Of a DNA stretch of 63,422 bases, positions 14,706-25,241 are shown piece after piece. This DNA is from Paenibacillus sp. Soil766 (GTDB taxonomy: Bacteria > Bacillota > Bacilli > Paenibacillales > NBRC-103111). Position 1 is the first letter of the stretch, and each line of letters starts with the position of its first letter. Both the position numbers and the translations under genes were made by a program. The DNA is taken from assembly GCF_001428105.1 (NCBI RefSeq), contig NZ_LMSJ01000031.1, forward strand, positions 200 through 63,621, written 5' to 3'. The notes beneath the pieces are model-generated. The model ran no database searches. It worked only from the letters and a program-made list of their open reading frames with translations, and had not been told where the DNA came from.

Positions 14706-16151
14706 CTTCTCAAGGACATCCCAAGGAATACGTGCCCAGTCAGCTGTCATGCCGTCAATGGATGTAACTGCACGAATACCTACCGTATAGGAGTAGGTTC
14801 TAGCATCGCCCATAACGCCTACGCTTTTCATGCCTGGAAGTGCGGTGAAGTACTGCCAGATCTCGCGGTCAAGGCCAGCTTTGGCAATTTCATCGCGCAG
14901 GATGGCATCGGATTCACGAACGATTTTCAGCTTATCCTCGGTAACTTCACCTAAAACACGAATGGCAAGACCAGGACCTGGGAAAGGTTGTCTCCACACG
15001 ATTGCTGAAGGAAGTCCGCACTCTTCGCCAACTTTGCGCACTTCGTCTTTGAATAGGGTTTTCAATGGTTCGATGAGCTTGAACTTCATATCTTTCGGCA
15101 GACCGCCAACGTTATGATGCGATTTGATCGTTTGTGCGGTAGCTGTACCACTTTCTACGATATCCGTGTACAACGTGCCTTGCGCCAAATAAGTAAAGTC
15201 ATCAAACTGAGCTGACTCTTCTTCAAACACGCGAATGAATTCGGTGCCGATGATTTTACGTTTTTGCTCTGGATCCGCGACGCCAGCTAATTTGCCAAGG
15301 AAACGGTCTTTCGCATCGATTTTAACAACTTTCATATCAAATTTGCCGACAAACGTCTCCATAACGCTTTCGCCTTCACCTTGACGAAGCAAACCATGGT
15401 CAATGAACATACATGTCAATTGTGCGCCAATTGCTTTGTGAAGCAAGATCGCTACAACAGAGGAGTCTACGCCGCCGCTTAGTGCGCAAAGCACTTTTTT
15501 ATCGCCAACTTCTGCACGAAGTTCTTTAATCATATCTTCCACAAAGGATGACATTGTCCAATCGCCGACACAACCACATACGTCATAGATGAAGTTGTGA
15601 ATCATTTCGTTACCTTGAACTGAATGACGAACCTCAGGGTGGAACTGAACGGCATGGATTTTGCGATCACGGTTGCTCATTGCAGCAATGGGAAGTGACT
15701 CTGTGCTTGCTTCAACCACAAATCCTTCAGGTAAAACGGAAACATGGTCTCCATGGCTCATCCATACTGTTTGTTTCGCCTCAAGGCCTTTGACTAGCGG
15801 GCTTTGGTTCGAGAACTCGAGATCTGCTTTTCCATATTCACGCGTATGTGCGCGTTCCACTTTCCCGTTCAATTGGTGGGCAATCAACTGCATCCCATAG
15901 CAAATGCCTAAGATCGGAATACCCAAATCGAAAATGCCAGCGTCAACCGAAGGAGCTCCTTCGCCATAAACACTTGCAGGTCCGCCGGAGAACACGATCC
16001 CCTTCGGGTTAATCTCACGAATTTTATCAACCGTTGTGTTATGCGGCAGCAATTCGCTGTATACGCCTAAATCACGGATCCGTCTAGCAATCAGTTGGTT
16101 ATATTGGCCTCCAAAATCTAAAACGACGATCAATTCACTTGGTTTACTCAT
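14613..16151 (-). CDS. guaA: GMP synthase (glutamine-hydrolysing)
   Basis: A 512-residue GMP synthase converting XMP to GMP with ATP and glutamine, the last step of guanine nucleotide synthesis. The class I glutamine amidotransferase domain (~1-195) has nucleophile Cys84 (GICYGMQ), His171 and Glu173 (FHPEVRH). The ATP pyrophosphatase domain follows with the P-loop SGGVDSS (225-231), and the C-terminal dimerisation domain ends ATIEWE. Length matches the family. The start at 16151 follows AGGAGGTC. The last 30 codons were probably replaced by an island-borne copy during integration while keeping the frame. Its usual partner pbuG is now 12 kb away, and yebA is 10 kb away on the other side. Confidence 0.97.
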   Translation of the reverse strand: MSKPSELIVVLDFGGQYNQLIARRIRDLGVYSELLPHNTTVDKIREINPKGIVFSGGPASVYGEGAPSVDAGIFDLGIPILGICYGMQLIAHQLNGKVERAHTREYGKADLEFSNQSPLVKGLEAKQTVWMSHGDHVSVLPEGFVVEASTESLPIAAMSNRDRKIHAVQFHPEVRHSVQGNEMIHNFIYDVCGCVGDWTMSSFVEDMIKELRAEVGDKKVLCALSGGVDSSVVAILLHKAIGAQLTCMFIDHGLLRQGEGESVMETFVGKFDMKVVKIDAKDRFLGKLAGVADPEQKRKIIGTEFIRVFEEESAQFDDFTYLAQGTLYTDIVESGTATAQTIKSHHNVGGLPKDMKFKLIEPLKTLFKDEVRKVGEECGLPSAIVWRQPFPGPGLAIRVLGEVTEDKLKIVRESDAILRDEIAKAGLDREIWQYFTALPGMKSVGVMGDARTYSYTVGIRAVTSIDGMTADWARIPWDVLEKISVRIVNEVENVNRIVYDVTSKPPATIEWE

Positions 16152-16214
16152 ATCCGACCTCCTAGGTTCATAGCGATTGAAGATTGGGGAACCCTTGTCC
16201 ACTTACCGCTATTT

Positions 16215-16246
16215 CTAGGTACTAATTTTAAACATTAGGCACCTAG
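16215..16246 (-). promoter_or_regulatory. Hairpin upstream of guaA
   Basis: CTAGGTACTAAT and ATTAGGCACCTAG form an imperfect inverted repeat about 65 bp upstream of the guaA start. It could be an operator or a leader hairpin. No known motif is claimed. Confidence 0.4.
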
Positions 16247-16256
16247 GATGTAAAGG

Positions 16257-16352
16257 GGATTTAATGTGTCTTTTGAATGACTTTCCAAATCGCTGTAATT
16301 TCCCGCTTTGACTAGAGTACCCTCTGCGGAATTATAACGAAGACTCTCATAG
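16257..16352 (-). pseudogene. Degenerate copy of the yebA 3' end
   Basis: The first ~52 bp (16257-16308) match 26419-26470, the end of the transglutaminase gene and just beyond it, with about 2 differences. The next ~45 bp match less well and are two bases shorter, which shifts the frame. Both copies have the same orientation. In B. subtilis yebA lies directly before guaA, so this fragment marks the ancestral yebA-guaA junction or a duplication made when the 10-kb block inserted. Confidence 0.75.
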
Positions 16353-16470
16353 GACCTATACTAAGTTTTTGCAAAGTAAGCCAGTTTATTCTGTATGTTG
16401 CAAAGAAATCAATAAAACCATATAAGAACCTTCATCTACGCTTGAAATAAATTCCCTTCCGGGTGTATAT

Positions 16471-16505
16471 GAAAACAGCATTAGCAGGGTTTCCCCTGCT
16501 AATGC
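16471..16505 (-). terminator. Terminator of the giant RHS gene
   Basis: A perfect 12-bp stem GCATTAGCAGGG with a GAAA tetraloop, followed by TGTTTTC on the minus strand. It lies 17 bp after the stop codon. Confidence 0.85.
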
Positions 16506-16521
16506 CAATTTCGCTATTGCA

Positions 16522-19500
16522 TTACCACTTGTATTGCGCACAAGCCTTCGCTTTCAATGCTGCTTCAAAGCTGGTACCTGACTTTTTAAATACATTCTTG
16601 GCGTCCTTTATATCTGTGTTGAAATGGTCACCTTCCAGATTAATCGATGACTCTGATGGACTCATGAAGTCATAACCGAATGGTCCAAGCTCTGCTTTAG
16701 CCGTCAAGGAAACTTGAGGAGGGCAATCGCCGCCACTGCTAGTCACCTTAATGCCATCCGAGAAGGATGCCGGCCCCCAGGATGCCTTGAACGCTGCCTC
16801 AGCAACAAGCTCGGTATTGGATAAATCCTCCATAGGATTGATTTCAAAACCGCCGCCAACTCCCACCCCTGCTTCCACACAAGCAGAGAAGCCTTCGTCG
16901 GTAATACATACCTTACCTCCACCTCCAACGCCTTCATAGGCGCTGGCACCAACACAGAACAAACCGCATGGATCACGATATTGAATTGGATTGTTGTTCA
17001 CGTAGGCATAGAGATTCGCTTGCTCAGAATCCAGCAGGATAGGATCTATCGCTGTCCACCGGCCTGAATGTGGATCGTAATCGCGGAAGCCGAAGCGAAC
17101 CAACTTCGTGCCATCATCGGCCAAACCGCCTGCGTATCCCAAAGCTAGTGTAAATGACGGATTGCTGTCCGAAATCAAGTTTCCAAAGCTATCATACTGC
17201 AGCTTTTTCACAACCGTTCGATCCCCTTTAAGAATCATTTGCGGGGTTCCAACTGCATCAGTAACTACGTAATAGAGAATTCCACCTTTTTCTAACGCCA
17301 AGAGCTTGCCTTGCTCATCATAAAAATAGCTGCTTACGGATTGATCTGATTCAACAACAGCTGTCAGCCTATGTGGAGCGTTGGGATCACCAAATAAAAA
17401 CTGTGTTTTCTTCCCAGAGGCTTCCCTTGATATCCGGCGCCCAAGCGCATCGTAGCCATATTGATAAGTTTCCCCGTTTAGGGTAGCCTCGAGTAGCTCA
17501 CCCCTCGTTCCGTAACGGAAGGTATCTGCGCCTTTGGCTGTCATAAAGCCATCCTTATCAAATACATAGGAGACAGAGCCTGCTTTTTCCAGCAAATCAT
17601 ACGCTCCGTACTCTGCCGTTTCTGCTGTGGATCCGGTCACCTCTCGGAGAATTCGATTGCGATTCGAATCATAATCATAGGCTTCGCTAAAAGAACCATT
17701 AGGACCGCTTCTGCTCACCTGTGTCAATTGGCCATCGTCTCCATAGCCGTAAGCATACGTTTCAATGCCTGCTGCCGTCGTGACCGTCTTATTGGTTACA
17801 AAGCCCCGCTTATCGAAAACGTGGTCCACCTTATACACGGTTACTCCGCCTAACTTATACGTTTTATCTTTAATTCTACCGTTAGTGTCGTACTGGGTCC
17901 CGACATTTAACGTACCATCCGTAACAGCGTCCACCCGCTTCGCTGGACCCCCTCGATTAAATGTGAACGGTCCAAATCGCGTCAAATTAAGATCTTTATC
18001 ATAGTTTATCGCAGTCAACTTGTTCGTTACATTGCCGGCTGTCATTGTAATTCCTTTGAGATTAGCATAACCATCATAGGTATAGGTGAACTTCCCGTTG
18101 GCAAGCCCACTCCAGGTCATCTCCGTGACAGACGAACCGTCATATTTATAGCCTATCGTCATCTTAGAGGCAGGGGCCGCTGCGGACACACTCTCCATTG
18201 TGCTAACCCGATCTGTATTTCCTAAATAAGTAAAATTCCTGGAAATATCGAGATCGTTTAACAGATTGATTCGTCCAGTCGTATCATACCCGTAAAGCAC
18301 CTCGCGACCACTTGGCAGAACGGATTTATCGAACTTGCCCGAAGCATTATATATGACGGACAGAGCATCATCTGCACCATGGGGCATAAAGCCGTTAAAC
18401 TGATCCAATCCATTATAGGATTGATAATAGACATCGGAATTCGATGTCGTAACCTCCGTCAGATTACCCACATCGTCATAGCCTTTGCGCAAAATCTTGC
18501 CACTCGGCATTTCAATCGCAATCACACGATCCGCATCATCGTAGGTATATCGTTTGATTTGACCGGCCGCATCTTTGACTTCAAGGAGTCTATTCTTCGC
18601 ATCGTAAGTATGCTCTACGAACTGTTCTCCTTGCTGCGCTTTCTGCAGCCTTCCCTTCTCATCGTAAATGAAAACGACGGGAGCTATTCTCGAATCAGCG
18701 TATTCCACTCGAACAACCCGATCTTTGCTATCCAAGTAAGTCTTAGTGATAACACCTTCGGCACTCGTTTCGGTGAATTTCTTTTCCGCTACATCAAATA
18801 CAACCGATGAAGTCGCCGTTGTGGTGCCAGATGACGTCTGTGACATCGTGTAGGTCATAGTAAGAGACTTTAGGCTCAGAGGATCGTTGCTTCTCTCCAG
18901 CGTCGCTTGGCGTTTCTCGCCAAACGTCCATTTACGCCCGGTCGGAGCCGTAACGGTCATACTGGAAATCATCGGTGCTTCATAGCCCCAGCGTGGGTCA
19001 GGCGCGCCAAATCGAATAATCTTGGTGCCGTCCGCATAATCCGTTGTTTCTGTTCCATCATCTTTGATCACGGAAGTCGTTTTTGCCCCGGATGGATCTG
19101 TACTGACACGTTTTAGCTGTCCTTCCTCGCGAGTCACCTCATACATCGTTTTCTGATTGCCAGGTGTCGTGTAGGTGACTTTATAACCATTGGCAAAGGA
19201 ATCGCGAGTCAGAGTCGACTTGCCTTGTAGCGGATTTTCGGAGGAGATGAGATAGCCCGCTTCATCATACCCATATTTCCGCACATGCCCGTTGGGATCC
19301 GTGTATTCAGTCAATAAGCCCTTGTCATCGTACTTGATTGCAAAAGCTTCCCCTGCCGGATTCGCAATCTTCGTCAATTGTCCCTGCTCTACGGTAAGGA
19401 CAGTTCGTTGACCGCCTGGAGCCACAATCGCGGTTGGTATCCCGTTCCCATCACGTTCTACCTTCACCTCATTGTTATTTCGATCCGTTAACTTCGTTAA

Positions 19501-22500
19501 TCTTCCTTGCGCATCATAGGCAAAACGTGTAATCGTCCCGCCCGTTAGCGCGTTCTTCGTTTCGACATGACGTCCAGATCTAACGTCGAACAAATAACGC
19601 TCCGTTCCACTCTCATTGATCAGTTCCTGCTTCGCTTCAGGATTAATGCTGTATACATAGAACAAATCACTGCCAGCCTTGTTGTGCTGCACTTGCAGGA
19701 TAATTTCTCCTTGGGGTCCTAGCGAGAGAAGGCGAATTGGCACCGATCCCATGATCGCTCCTTCATCCTTGGCTCTTTGCTTAATGACAGCCACCATATC
19801 GCCTGCTACTTCCTCAATAATCTGATCAGGTGTAATTCTATACAGCTTGTCGTCCCCAGTTACATCCGATATAAAGTAAATGTTGCCATAGCGATCAATT
19901 TCCATCCTCCTATTGGTAATTTGGAAGGAGGCTTTGGACGCAGGAATCCCATCATAGAATTCGGCAACTCTCAGACTAGCCCCGGTAATTAAGGAGAGGT
20001 TACCATCCTGTGACATTTTCCGAATTCGGGTATAGGCACAGTAGGTACCGCCGCAGTCGTCCAGTAGATACAGGGATCCGTCCGGTCCAAGACTAATGTC
20101 TGCAACATTTCCAATATTCCTTTTGCTAATTGGGCCGCTGGACACGCCATAGGAATCACTATTGTTATAGCCTCTGAATCCATAATGGGTCACAAGACCA
20201 TCCGGTCCAATGCGATATAATCGGTTGGAATCGGTATAATACAGGCTTCCATCGTCTGCAATTTCGAGATTTTTGGGGTTATACAATCTTACATCCGTCG
20301 CTAGAATACCTTCCCTCGGATCCCCATACTCTTCGCCGATATCCCCACTCCCAGCGATTGGAACCCACTCTGAATCTATCAAAGACTTCTTCCAAATGCG
20401 GTACGTTCCCCAACTCGTTGCGTACAAGGTTCCATCCCGTCCAACCTTCAAGGAATCAAGGTTAAGATGCTTTTTCATAGTGCCAACAAGCTGTGCCTCC
20501 CCGCTCTTCTTCACTCGAAATACTTCTACTTGAACATTGTCGGGAGCAGGCTGATCCGTGGTTCTGTAAGTAGTTAAGTACATATCCCCATCAGCGCCTA
20601 CTGTTGTAATGGTCGGAATCGTCGTTTTATTAACCGCTGGCACACCTTTTCCAGGGTTAGTTGCTCCGTCCCTAAAAATAACTTCGATAGGATTGAGACC
20701 GGATTTGGGATGCTGTTCCACAAAGCCGCTCCCTCGGGCGAGCATTCCTGACTCATTGTCCAAGTGATGGTTAGGACTCAGACTCCAACTCGCAAGTCCC
20801 ATATTCTTGTAGACATCAACAGGACTCTCTACAACACCATGCCAAGTCCTTGATGTGGATATGGTAGACGTAGAGCGGCCGTTCGCAACGACACTACGAT
20901 AACCGTTCGTAGAAACACCTGTTACTTGACCGAAGCTGTTGGCAAAACTCTTGGAAGTAGCATAGAGCACAGGCCTGTAGAGGTAGTACACAGTCACTTC
21001 GTACGGATGGGAACCGATTAACTGACGCCCGTAGGCATCTTTGCCATCCCACGTAAAGCGATAGGGGGTATTCCCTTGTGCTAATGAAAGTGATTTCGTT
21101 ATGGTGCGTCCCGCAATTTGAATGTTTACGCCGATCCCAATAACTGACGGTGGCAGTGCCCCTTCCATGACAGGAATTTCCAGTGTCGACTTGGCCTCGT
21201 ATCCTTCAGCTCTGCGGCTGTAGTAATGCAGGGACATATTCGTCCCCGTAATTGGAATCACTTCGCCCAACGTCTGCTCCTGACAGCCAATGATTGAGCT
21301 AGCCTTCTGACACGGGTCGTTCACATTCGGGTTATTGGAATTTGGTTTCCGGTTAGGCGGATTCGTGGCACCCTCGGGCAGTCCATAGGGCCAGTTAAAG
21401 TCCCACGGGGTAAAATGCTCAATCGGTACGCGCCACAAACTCTTTCCGGGTGCGTATAATCCCCCTAGCTTCTGGAGCTCAGATTCCGTAAATTGAAGTG
21501 CGGCAAGCTCCGACGCATCGTCCTCCAAGCCATCTCCATCTCCGTCAATGGCCGCACGACCGTTTTCTACAGCAAGTATCTGGATTACCATTCCATTCAT
21601 GGAAGGTACCCACTTCGCCGTCTCGCGATCGTAGTATCCCGAAGGAACCGTCTCCCCAATTGGAAATTGGAGGAAATTATCTACATACGTATAAATTTTC
21701 TGGCTAAAACGAACTTCTGTCGCACCTGCAGCTACGGCTTCATCTGCCGATAGCTCTACTGCATAGGTATAGCCTACGAAGGCTGGCAGCTCGCCCGGCA
21801 TCGCTTGCATTCCTTTATCTCCAACGGTATACTCCGTTGCCCGTACATTCATGCTAGGAAGCGGCACCGTGGAACCGTCAGGCAGCTTCATAACGGCTGT
21901 CGTGCCCTCTGGAATTAACATTGTAGCCTGTCTAGTACCATCAGCATCTGTCGTCGGGCTTCCTTGGGCCACTTGAATTTCCTGTGTACCTGCGGAAAGC
22001 TCTACAGTTGTTACTTTGGTGTCAAAAGCTTTAAGCACGACATCCGGGAGAGTCGCGTAATCCCCCCATGGCGCATTCGTGTTTCGCTGAATAGCCATAT
22101 AGCCTTGTTTCTCATACTGAACCGTGACGGTGCCCCCGCCATTGACAGCAAGGTCAAAATTTCCGTTAGCACGTGTCAACGTACGGCCCAGCTCACCATG
22201 ATCTAAGATCTTAACCGTCACTCCGGCCAAAGGCTTCCCTTCCGTGTCGAACACAGCTCCGCGCAGAACCGCCAAGCGTTCCGGTTCAATCGCTCCAGGT
22301 GTAACCCCGGTCTGAATCGGATTACTGCCGCTGAATAAGAATGTGTTATTGCCAGCGAAAGTGGATGTACCATCCACTGGAATTTCAGTTGCGACTTCAA
22401 CTGGATCTGGGGGAAACTCAATAAGCACGGGAATTGTGGCTTGCGCCTCTATAGACTTGCCCGACTCGTTGCCGGCCATATCCTTTGCCGTTACGGCGAA

Positions 22501-24642
22501 CTTGTAGGAAGTTCCCGGTGTCAAGCCGGATAAGGAGTAATTCGCTGCCGTAATCGCACTAGGTACTGTCGTCCATGTCATTCCGTTGTCACTCGAGTAA
22601 TACACGATATAACCCGCCAGATCAGCTTCTGCAACTGCCTGCCATTGCAGATCGACTTTACCGGCACCAGCTGTAGCCATCAGTCCTGCGGGCACTGCCG
22701 GCGGCGTGTGATCGGGAACGGCAAGCGGCTTTACGGAAACGGTGCCAGACTTCGCCGATTCATTACCGCTGAGATCTAGGGACGTTACTGCAAAGGTGTA
22801 CAGCATGCCATAGGTTAACTGTGTCACTGTGTAAGTCGTTCCGGTCACCGCCCTGGAACCAATGCCCCACGTTAGACCATTGTCCGTGGAGGTATACATC
22901 CGATACCCTGCTAAGTCTGATTCGCTTCTCGCATTCCACTGAAGATCGACTTTGCCCACCCCAGCAGAAGCTGCCAACCCGCTCGGTACCTCTGGCGGAG
23001 TGACATCAGCTCCTTCGAACGGCACGGCAGTGACCGCCGGCGATTTAGCGGATTCATTCCCGCTTCTGTCCACCGCGCTTACGGCGAAGGTATAGGGGGT
23101 CCCAGCTATCAAATTGATTGCCTGATAAGTAACTCCAGTCACGGTTGAGGCAGGCCCCCAACTTAAGCCGCCATTCATTGAAGTGTACAATTTGTAGTGG
23201 AGTAAATCGGTGTCAGCCACCCCATTCCAGCGAAGATCGACCGCACGCAATTGGGGAATTGCCGAAAATCCGCTCGGGATGGTCGGAGGCGTCCGATCAG
23301 GCGTACCGCCGTTGCTGCCTCCATTACCTCCTCCATTGCCACCACCACCACCACCGTTGCCCGGCAGTTTATTGATGTCAGCCAGTTGTAGGACTCCTAG
23401 ATCTCGAACCTCCCCTGGTTTCGCAGCATTCAGCTCTTGCTTCAAATACTGAATTCGGCATTTGCACCCGACAGGATTCGTCTCATCCTTATCTAAATTG
23501 TGCATAAATGCAGGAACATCGCCACTATAGAGGACTGCATTCTCCTGTTGTTCAAGTACCATTGCCCGATAATTGCGTTCAGGCAACACATACGCTGTGA
23601 AGGCACCCTGCGAGTCGGTAACAGCAAAGAAAGTAGGGTTCGTTGCAAAAGCTAGCACAATGCCGGCAATTCCCTTACCATCCTCTCCCAGAACGGCTCC
23701 TTTGAAGACCGCAGCTTGCACGGCATTGAGCTGGACGTCTTTCATTCCCTTACGGAAATTTACGGCTTCATGAGCCGCTGATCCTACTGCGCCCGCCGTT
23801 ACCTCGTATTGTCCATATGGCAATCGCAAGGAAAGCACGCCTTCTGCGTTCGTCATCCCCCACTCCCGGACCGAGCGCTCTCCTTGCTGGTGTAAAGTAA
23901 CATGAGCATTAGCCAACGGCTCGCCATTCGACCCGTTCACTTTAACGCTAAAAGGCTGAGGCTGAGCCTCCTTCCAAGTCATCCAAATTCGGTGTAGAAG
24001 CACGGCAATTTCGGCCCGCGTCAAAGGCTTCCCCCCCTTAAACGTTCCATCGGGGTAACCTCCCATGAACCCTGTCTGGGACATGGCAGTGACTGCAGGT
24101 ACAGCCCAATCGGGAATGATGGCCTTATCCTGATAATCCAGTACGCCCCCATGTTCCAGCTTCAGCAATCGAGTAAAGATCACAGCAGCCTCCTCACGAG
24201 TAACCGGTGCATGGGGCCGAAATGAACGGTCGGCAAACCCTTGGACCCAGCCTCTTTTTGCAGCCTTCTGAACGTGGCTCGCAAACCACTCCTCCTGCAC
24301 ATCCTGAAACAGAATGGTTCCTGATTGTTCCTCCCCGTCTAGCTGTAAGGCATCAGCAGCACGACCGATCAACGCCGTCATTTCTGATCTGGTGATGGAG
24401 CGATCCGGCTGAAACGTGCCATCCTCATATCCTTCAAGCAGCCCTGCTCGGAGCAGATCCTCTATCTGAGATTTGGCCCAATCCGGCAAAACCTCCTCTG
24501 AAGAAGCCGCAGCTGCCTGCCCCAAAGCCTCTTGGCTAACAGCCGCCACCGCTATTCCCTCATTTCCTACCGGAACAACAGAAGTCATACATAGACTAAG
24601 AATGAGTGCAACACTTGCTATTTTACGAATGATAAGCATCAT
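16522..24642 (-). CDS. Giant SLH-anchored FnIII/NHL/RHS-repeat surface protein
   Basis: A 2706-residue exported protein. A signal peptide (about 1-34) is followed by three SLH domains (~51-225; GYEDGTFQPDRSITRSEM and two similar units) that bind cell-wall polysaccharide. Two carboxypeptidase-regulatory-like units (~235-370), a Gly/Asn linker (~430-447) and three fibronectin type III domains (~450-735) come next. A third carboxypeptidase-regulatory unit lies near 790-840, an NHL-like propeller near 1335-1680 and RHS/YD repeats at ~1680-2510. The RHS core end is YDPHSGRWTAIDPILLDS and NLYAYVNNNPIQYRDPCGLF. The last ~145 residues form a Gly-rich, unrecognised tail (starting CVGASAYEG), the position of the toxin in RHS polymorphic toxins. 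No immunity gene follows. The start is within an AAGGAGGTAG context; two adjacent ATGs are possible. Confidence 0.9.
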   Translation of the reverse strand: MMLIIRKIASVALILSLCMTSVVPVGNEGIAVAAVSQEALGQAAAASSEEVLPDWAKSQIEDLLRAGLLEGYEDGTFQPDRSITRSEMTALIGRAADALQLDGEEQSGTILFQDVQEEWFASHVQKAAKRGWVQGFADRSFRPHAPVTREEAAVIFTRLLKLEHGGVLDYQDKAIIPDWAVPAVTAMSQTGFMGGYPDGTFKGGKPLTRAEIAVLLHRIWMTWKEAQPQPFSVKVNGSNGEPLANAHVTLHQQGERSVREWGMTNAEGVLSLRLPYGQYEVTAGAVGSAAHEAVNFRKGMKDVQLNAVQAAVFKGAVLGEDGKGIAGIVLAFATNPTFFAVTDSQGAFTAYVLPERNYRAMVLEQQENAVLYSGDVPAFMHNLDKDETNPVGCKCRIQYLKQELNAAKPGEVRDLGVLQLADINKLPGNGGGGGGNGGGNGGSNGGTPDRTPPTIPSGFSAIPQLRAVDLRWNGVADTDLLHYKLYTSMNGGLSWGPASTVTGVTYQAINLIAGTPYTFAVSAVDRSGNESAKSPAVTAVPFEGADVTPPEVPSGLAASAGVGKVDLQWNARSESDLAGYRMYTSTDNGLTWGIGSRAVTGTTYTVTQLTYGMLYTFAVTSLDLSGNESAKSGTVSVKPLAVPDHTPPAVPAGLMATAGAGKVDLQWQAVAEADLAGYIVYYSSDNGMTWTTVPSAITAANYSLSGLTPGTSYKFAVTAKDMAGNESGKSIEAQATIPVLIEFPPDPVEVATEIPVDGTSTFAGNNTFLFSGSNPIQTGVTPGAIEPERLAVLRGAVFDTEGKPLAGVTVKILDHGELGRTLTRANGNFDLAVNGGGTVTVQYEKQGYMAIQRNTNAPWGDYATLPDVVLKAFDTKVTTVELSAGTQEIQVAQGSPTTDADGTRQATMLIPEGTTAVMKLPDGSTVPLPSMNVRATEYTVGDKGMQAMPGELPAFVGYTYAVELSADEAVAAGATEVRFSQKIYTYVDNFLQFPIGETVPSGYYDRETAKWVPSMNGMVIQILAVENGRAAIDGDGDGLEDDASELAALQFTESELQKLGGLYAPGKSLWRVPIEHFTPWDFNWPYGLPEGATNPPNRKPNSNNPNVNDPCQKASSIIGCQEQTLGEVIPITGTNMSLHYYSRRAEGYEAKSTLEIPVMEGALPPSVIGIGVNIQIAGRTITKSLSLAQGNTPYRFTWDGKDAYGRQLIGSHPYEVTVYYLYRPVLYATSKSFANSFGQVTGVSTNGYRSVVANGRSTSTISTSRTWHGVVESPVDVYKNMGLASWSLSPNHHLDNESGMLARGSGFVEQHPKSGLNPIEVIFRDGATNPGKGVPAVNKTTIPTITTVGADGDMYLTTYRTTDQPAPDNVQVEVFRVKKSGEAQLVGTMKKHLNLDSLKVGRDGTLYATSWGTYRIWKKSLIDSEWVPIAGSGDIGEEYGDPREGILATDVRLYNPKNLEIADDGSLYYTDSNRLYRIGPDGLVTHYGFRGYNNSDSYGVSSGPISKRNIGNVADISLGPDGSLYLLDDCGGTYCAYTRIRKMSQDGNLSLITGASLRVAEFYDGIPASKASFQITNRRMEIDRYGNIYFISDVTGDDKLYRITPDQIIEEVAGDMVAVIKQRAKDEGAIMGSVPIRLLSLGPQGEIILQVQHNKAGSDLFYVYSINPEAKQELINESGTERYLFDVRSGRHVETKNALTGGTITRFAYDAQGRLTKLTDRNNNEVKVERDGNGIPTAIVAPGGQRTVLTVEQGQLTKIANPAGEAFAIKYDDKGLLTEYTDPNGHVRKYGYDEAGYLISSENPLQGKSTLTRDSFANGYKVTYTTPGNQKTMYEVTREEGQLKRVSTDPSGAKTTSVIKDDGTETTDYADGTKIIRFGAPDPRWGYEAPMISSMTVTAPTGRKWTFGEKRQATLERSNDPLSLKSLTMTYTMSQTSSGTTTATSSVVFDVAEKKFTETSAEGVITKTYLDSKDRVVRVEYADSRIAPVVFIYDEKGRLQKAQQGEQFVEHTYDAKNRLLEVKDAAGQIKRYTYDDADRVIAIEMPSGKILRKGYDDVGNLTEVTTSNSDVYYQSYNGLDQFNGFMPHGADDALSVIYNASGKFDKSVLPSGREVLYGYDTTGRINLLNDLDISRNFTYLGNTDRVSTMESVSAAAPASKMTIGYKYDGSSVTEMTWSGLANGKFTYTYDGYANLKGITMTAGNVTNKLTAINYDKDLNLTRFGPFTFNRGGPAKRVDAVTDGTLNVGTQYDTNGRIKDKTYKLGGVTVYKVDHVFDKRGFVTNKTVTTAAGIETYAYGYGDDGQLTQVSRSGPNGSFSEAYDYDSNRNRILREVTGSTAETAEYGAYDLLEKAGSVSYVFDKDGFMTAKGADTFRYGTRGELLEATLNGETYQYGYDALGRRISREASGKKTQFLFGDPNAPHRLTAVVESDQSVSSYFYDEQGKLLALEKGGILYYVVTDAVGTPQMILKGDRTVVKKLQYDSFGNLISDSNPSFTLALGYAGGLADDGTKLVRFGFRDYDPHSGRWTAIDPILLDSEQANLYAYVNNNPIQYRDPCGLFCVGASAYEGVGGGGKVCITDEGFSACVEAGVGVGGGFEINPMEDLSNTELVAEAAFKASWGPASFSDGIKVTSSGGDCPPQVSLTAKAELGPFGYDFMSPSESSINLEGDHFNTDIKDAKNVFKKSGTSFEAALKAKACAQYKW

Positions 24643-24954
24643 AAAAAATCTCTCTACCTCCTTCGTTCTTTGAACGTTCAATTGCTCCTTCGCCGTACGT
24701 CATTTTGCCGCATCCTCCATTTTTTCCAAAATGTTACTTTCCCCTCTTTATAGATTACATCGCGGGAAATCCTGGAAAACAGAGTAGAGCATTCCTGATT
24801 TTACGGGAAGCTTTTGGGCAATTTTCGGGAAGATGGCGGGAAGAAGCCGGGATTCCTCCCAACATGATCAGGTACATCCTGCAGCCGCAGCACCATAATC
24901 TGATTACCTTCGGATTAGAAATGCAATGGGGCTGTCCCAAAAGATAACTCTGAT

Positions 24955-25140
24955 GGAAAGGGAACTAGGATGCGCTATTTACGGGTAAATGAACGAAATT
25001 GGTATCGAGGGGAACGAGGGTGCGTTATTTAAGCTCAAATACGCCAATCAGCTCGAAACAAGGCAAAATAGCGCATCTACGTTCCGCTTGGAGTTAATTT
25101 CAACCGATATCGACGAAATAGCGCATCTACGTTCCCTTTG
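24955..25140. repeat. Dispersed intergenic repeat, family A, copy 1
   Basis: Four related units about 50 bp apart. Two read GGGAAC...TGCGCTATTT (24960, 25010) and two read in reverse, AAATAGCGCAT...CGTTCC (25065, 25116). A second copy with the same arrangement lies at 47775-47960. The inverted halves could fold into a cruciform or an RNA hairpin. Confidence 0.75.
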
Positions 25141-25208
25141 GGAACCATGTTGTGCACCATGTGTTCAAATATCGGGATCCACAGTGGATTTGAAGCTGAA
25201 ATAGACAA

Positions 25209-25241
25209 ATAACCCTTTCTGGATTGCACCAGATAAGGGTT
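25209..25241 (-). terminator. Terminator of the GNAT gene
   Basis: AACCCTT...AAGGGTT with an inner TCTGG/CCAGA pair. On the minus strand it is followed by ATTTGTCTATTT. It lies about 75 bp past the GNAT stop codon. Confidence 0.6.

Noticed and set aside
16203..16521. Immunity gene for the RHS protein
   Set aside because: No open frame with a start signal lies downstream; the interval contains only a hairpin, a yebA fragment and the terminator.
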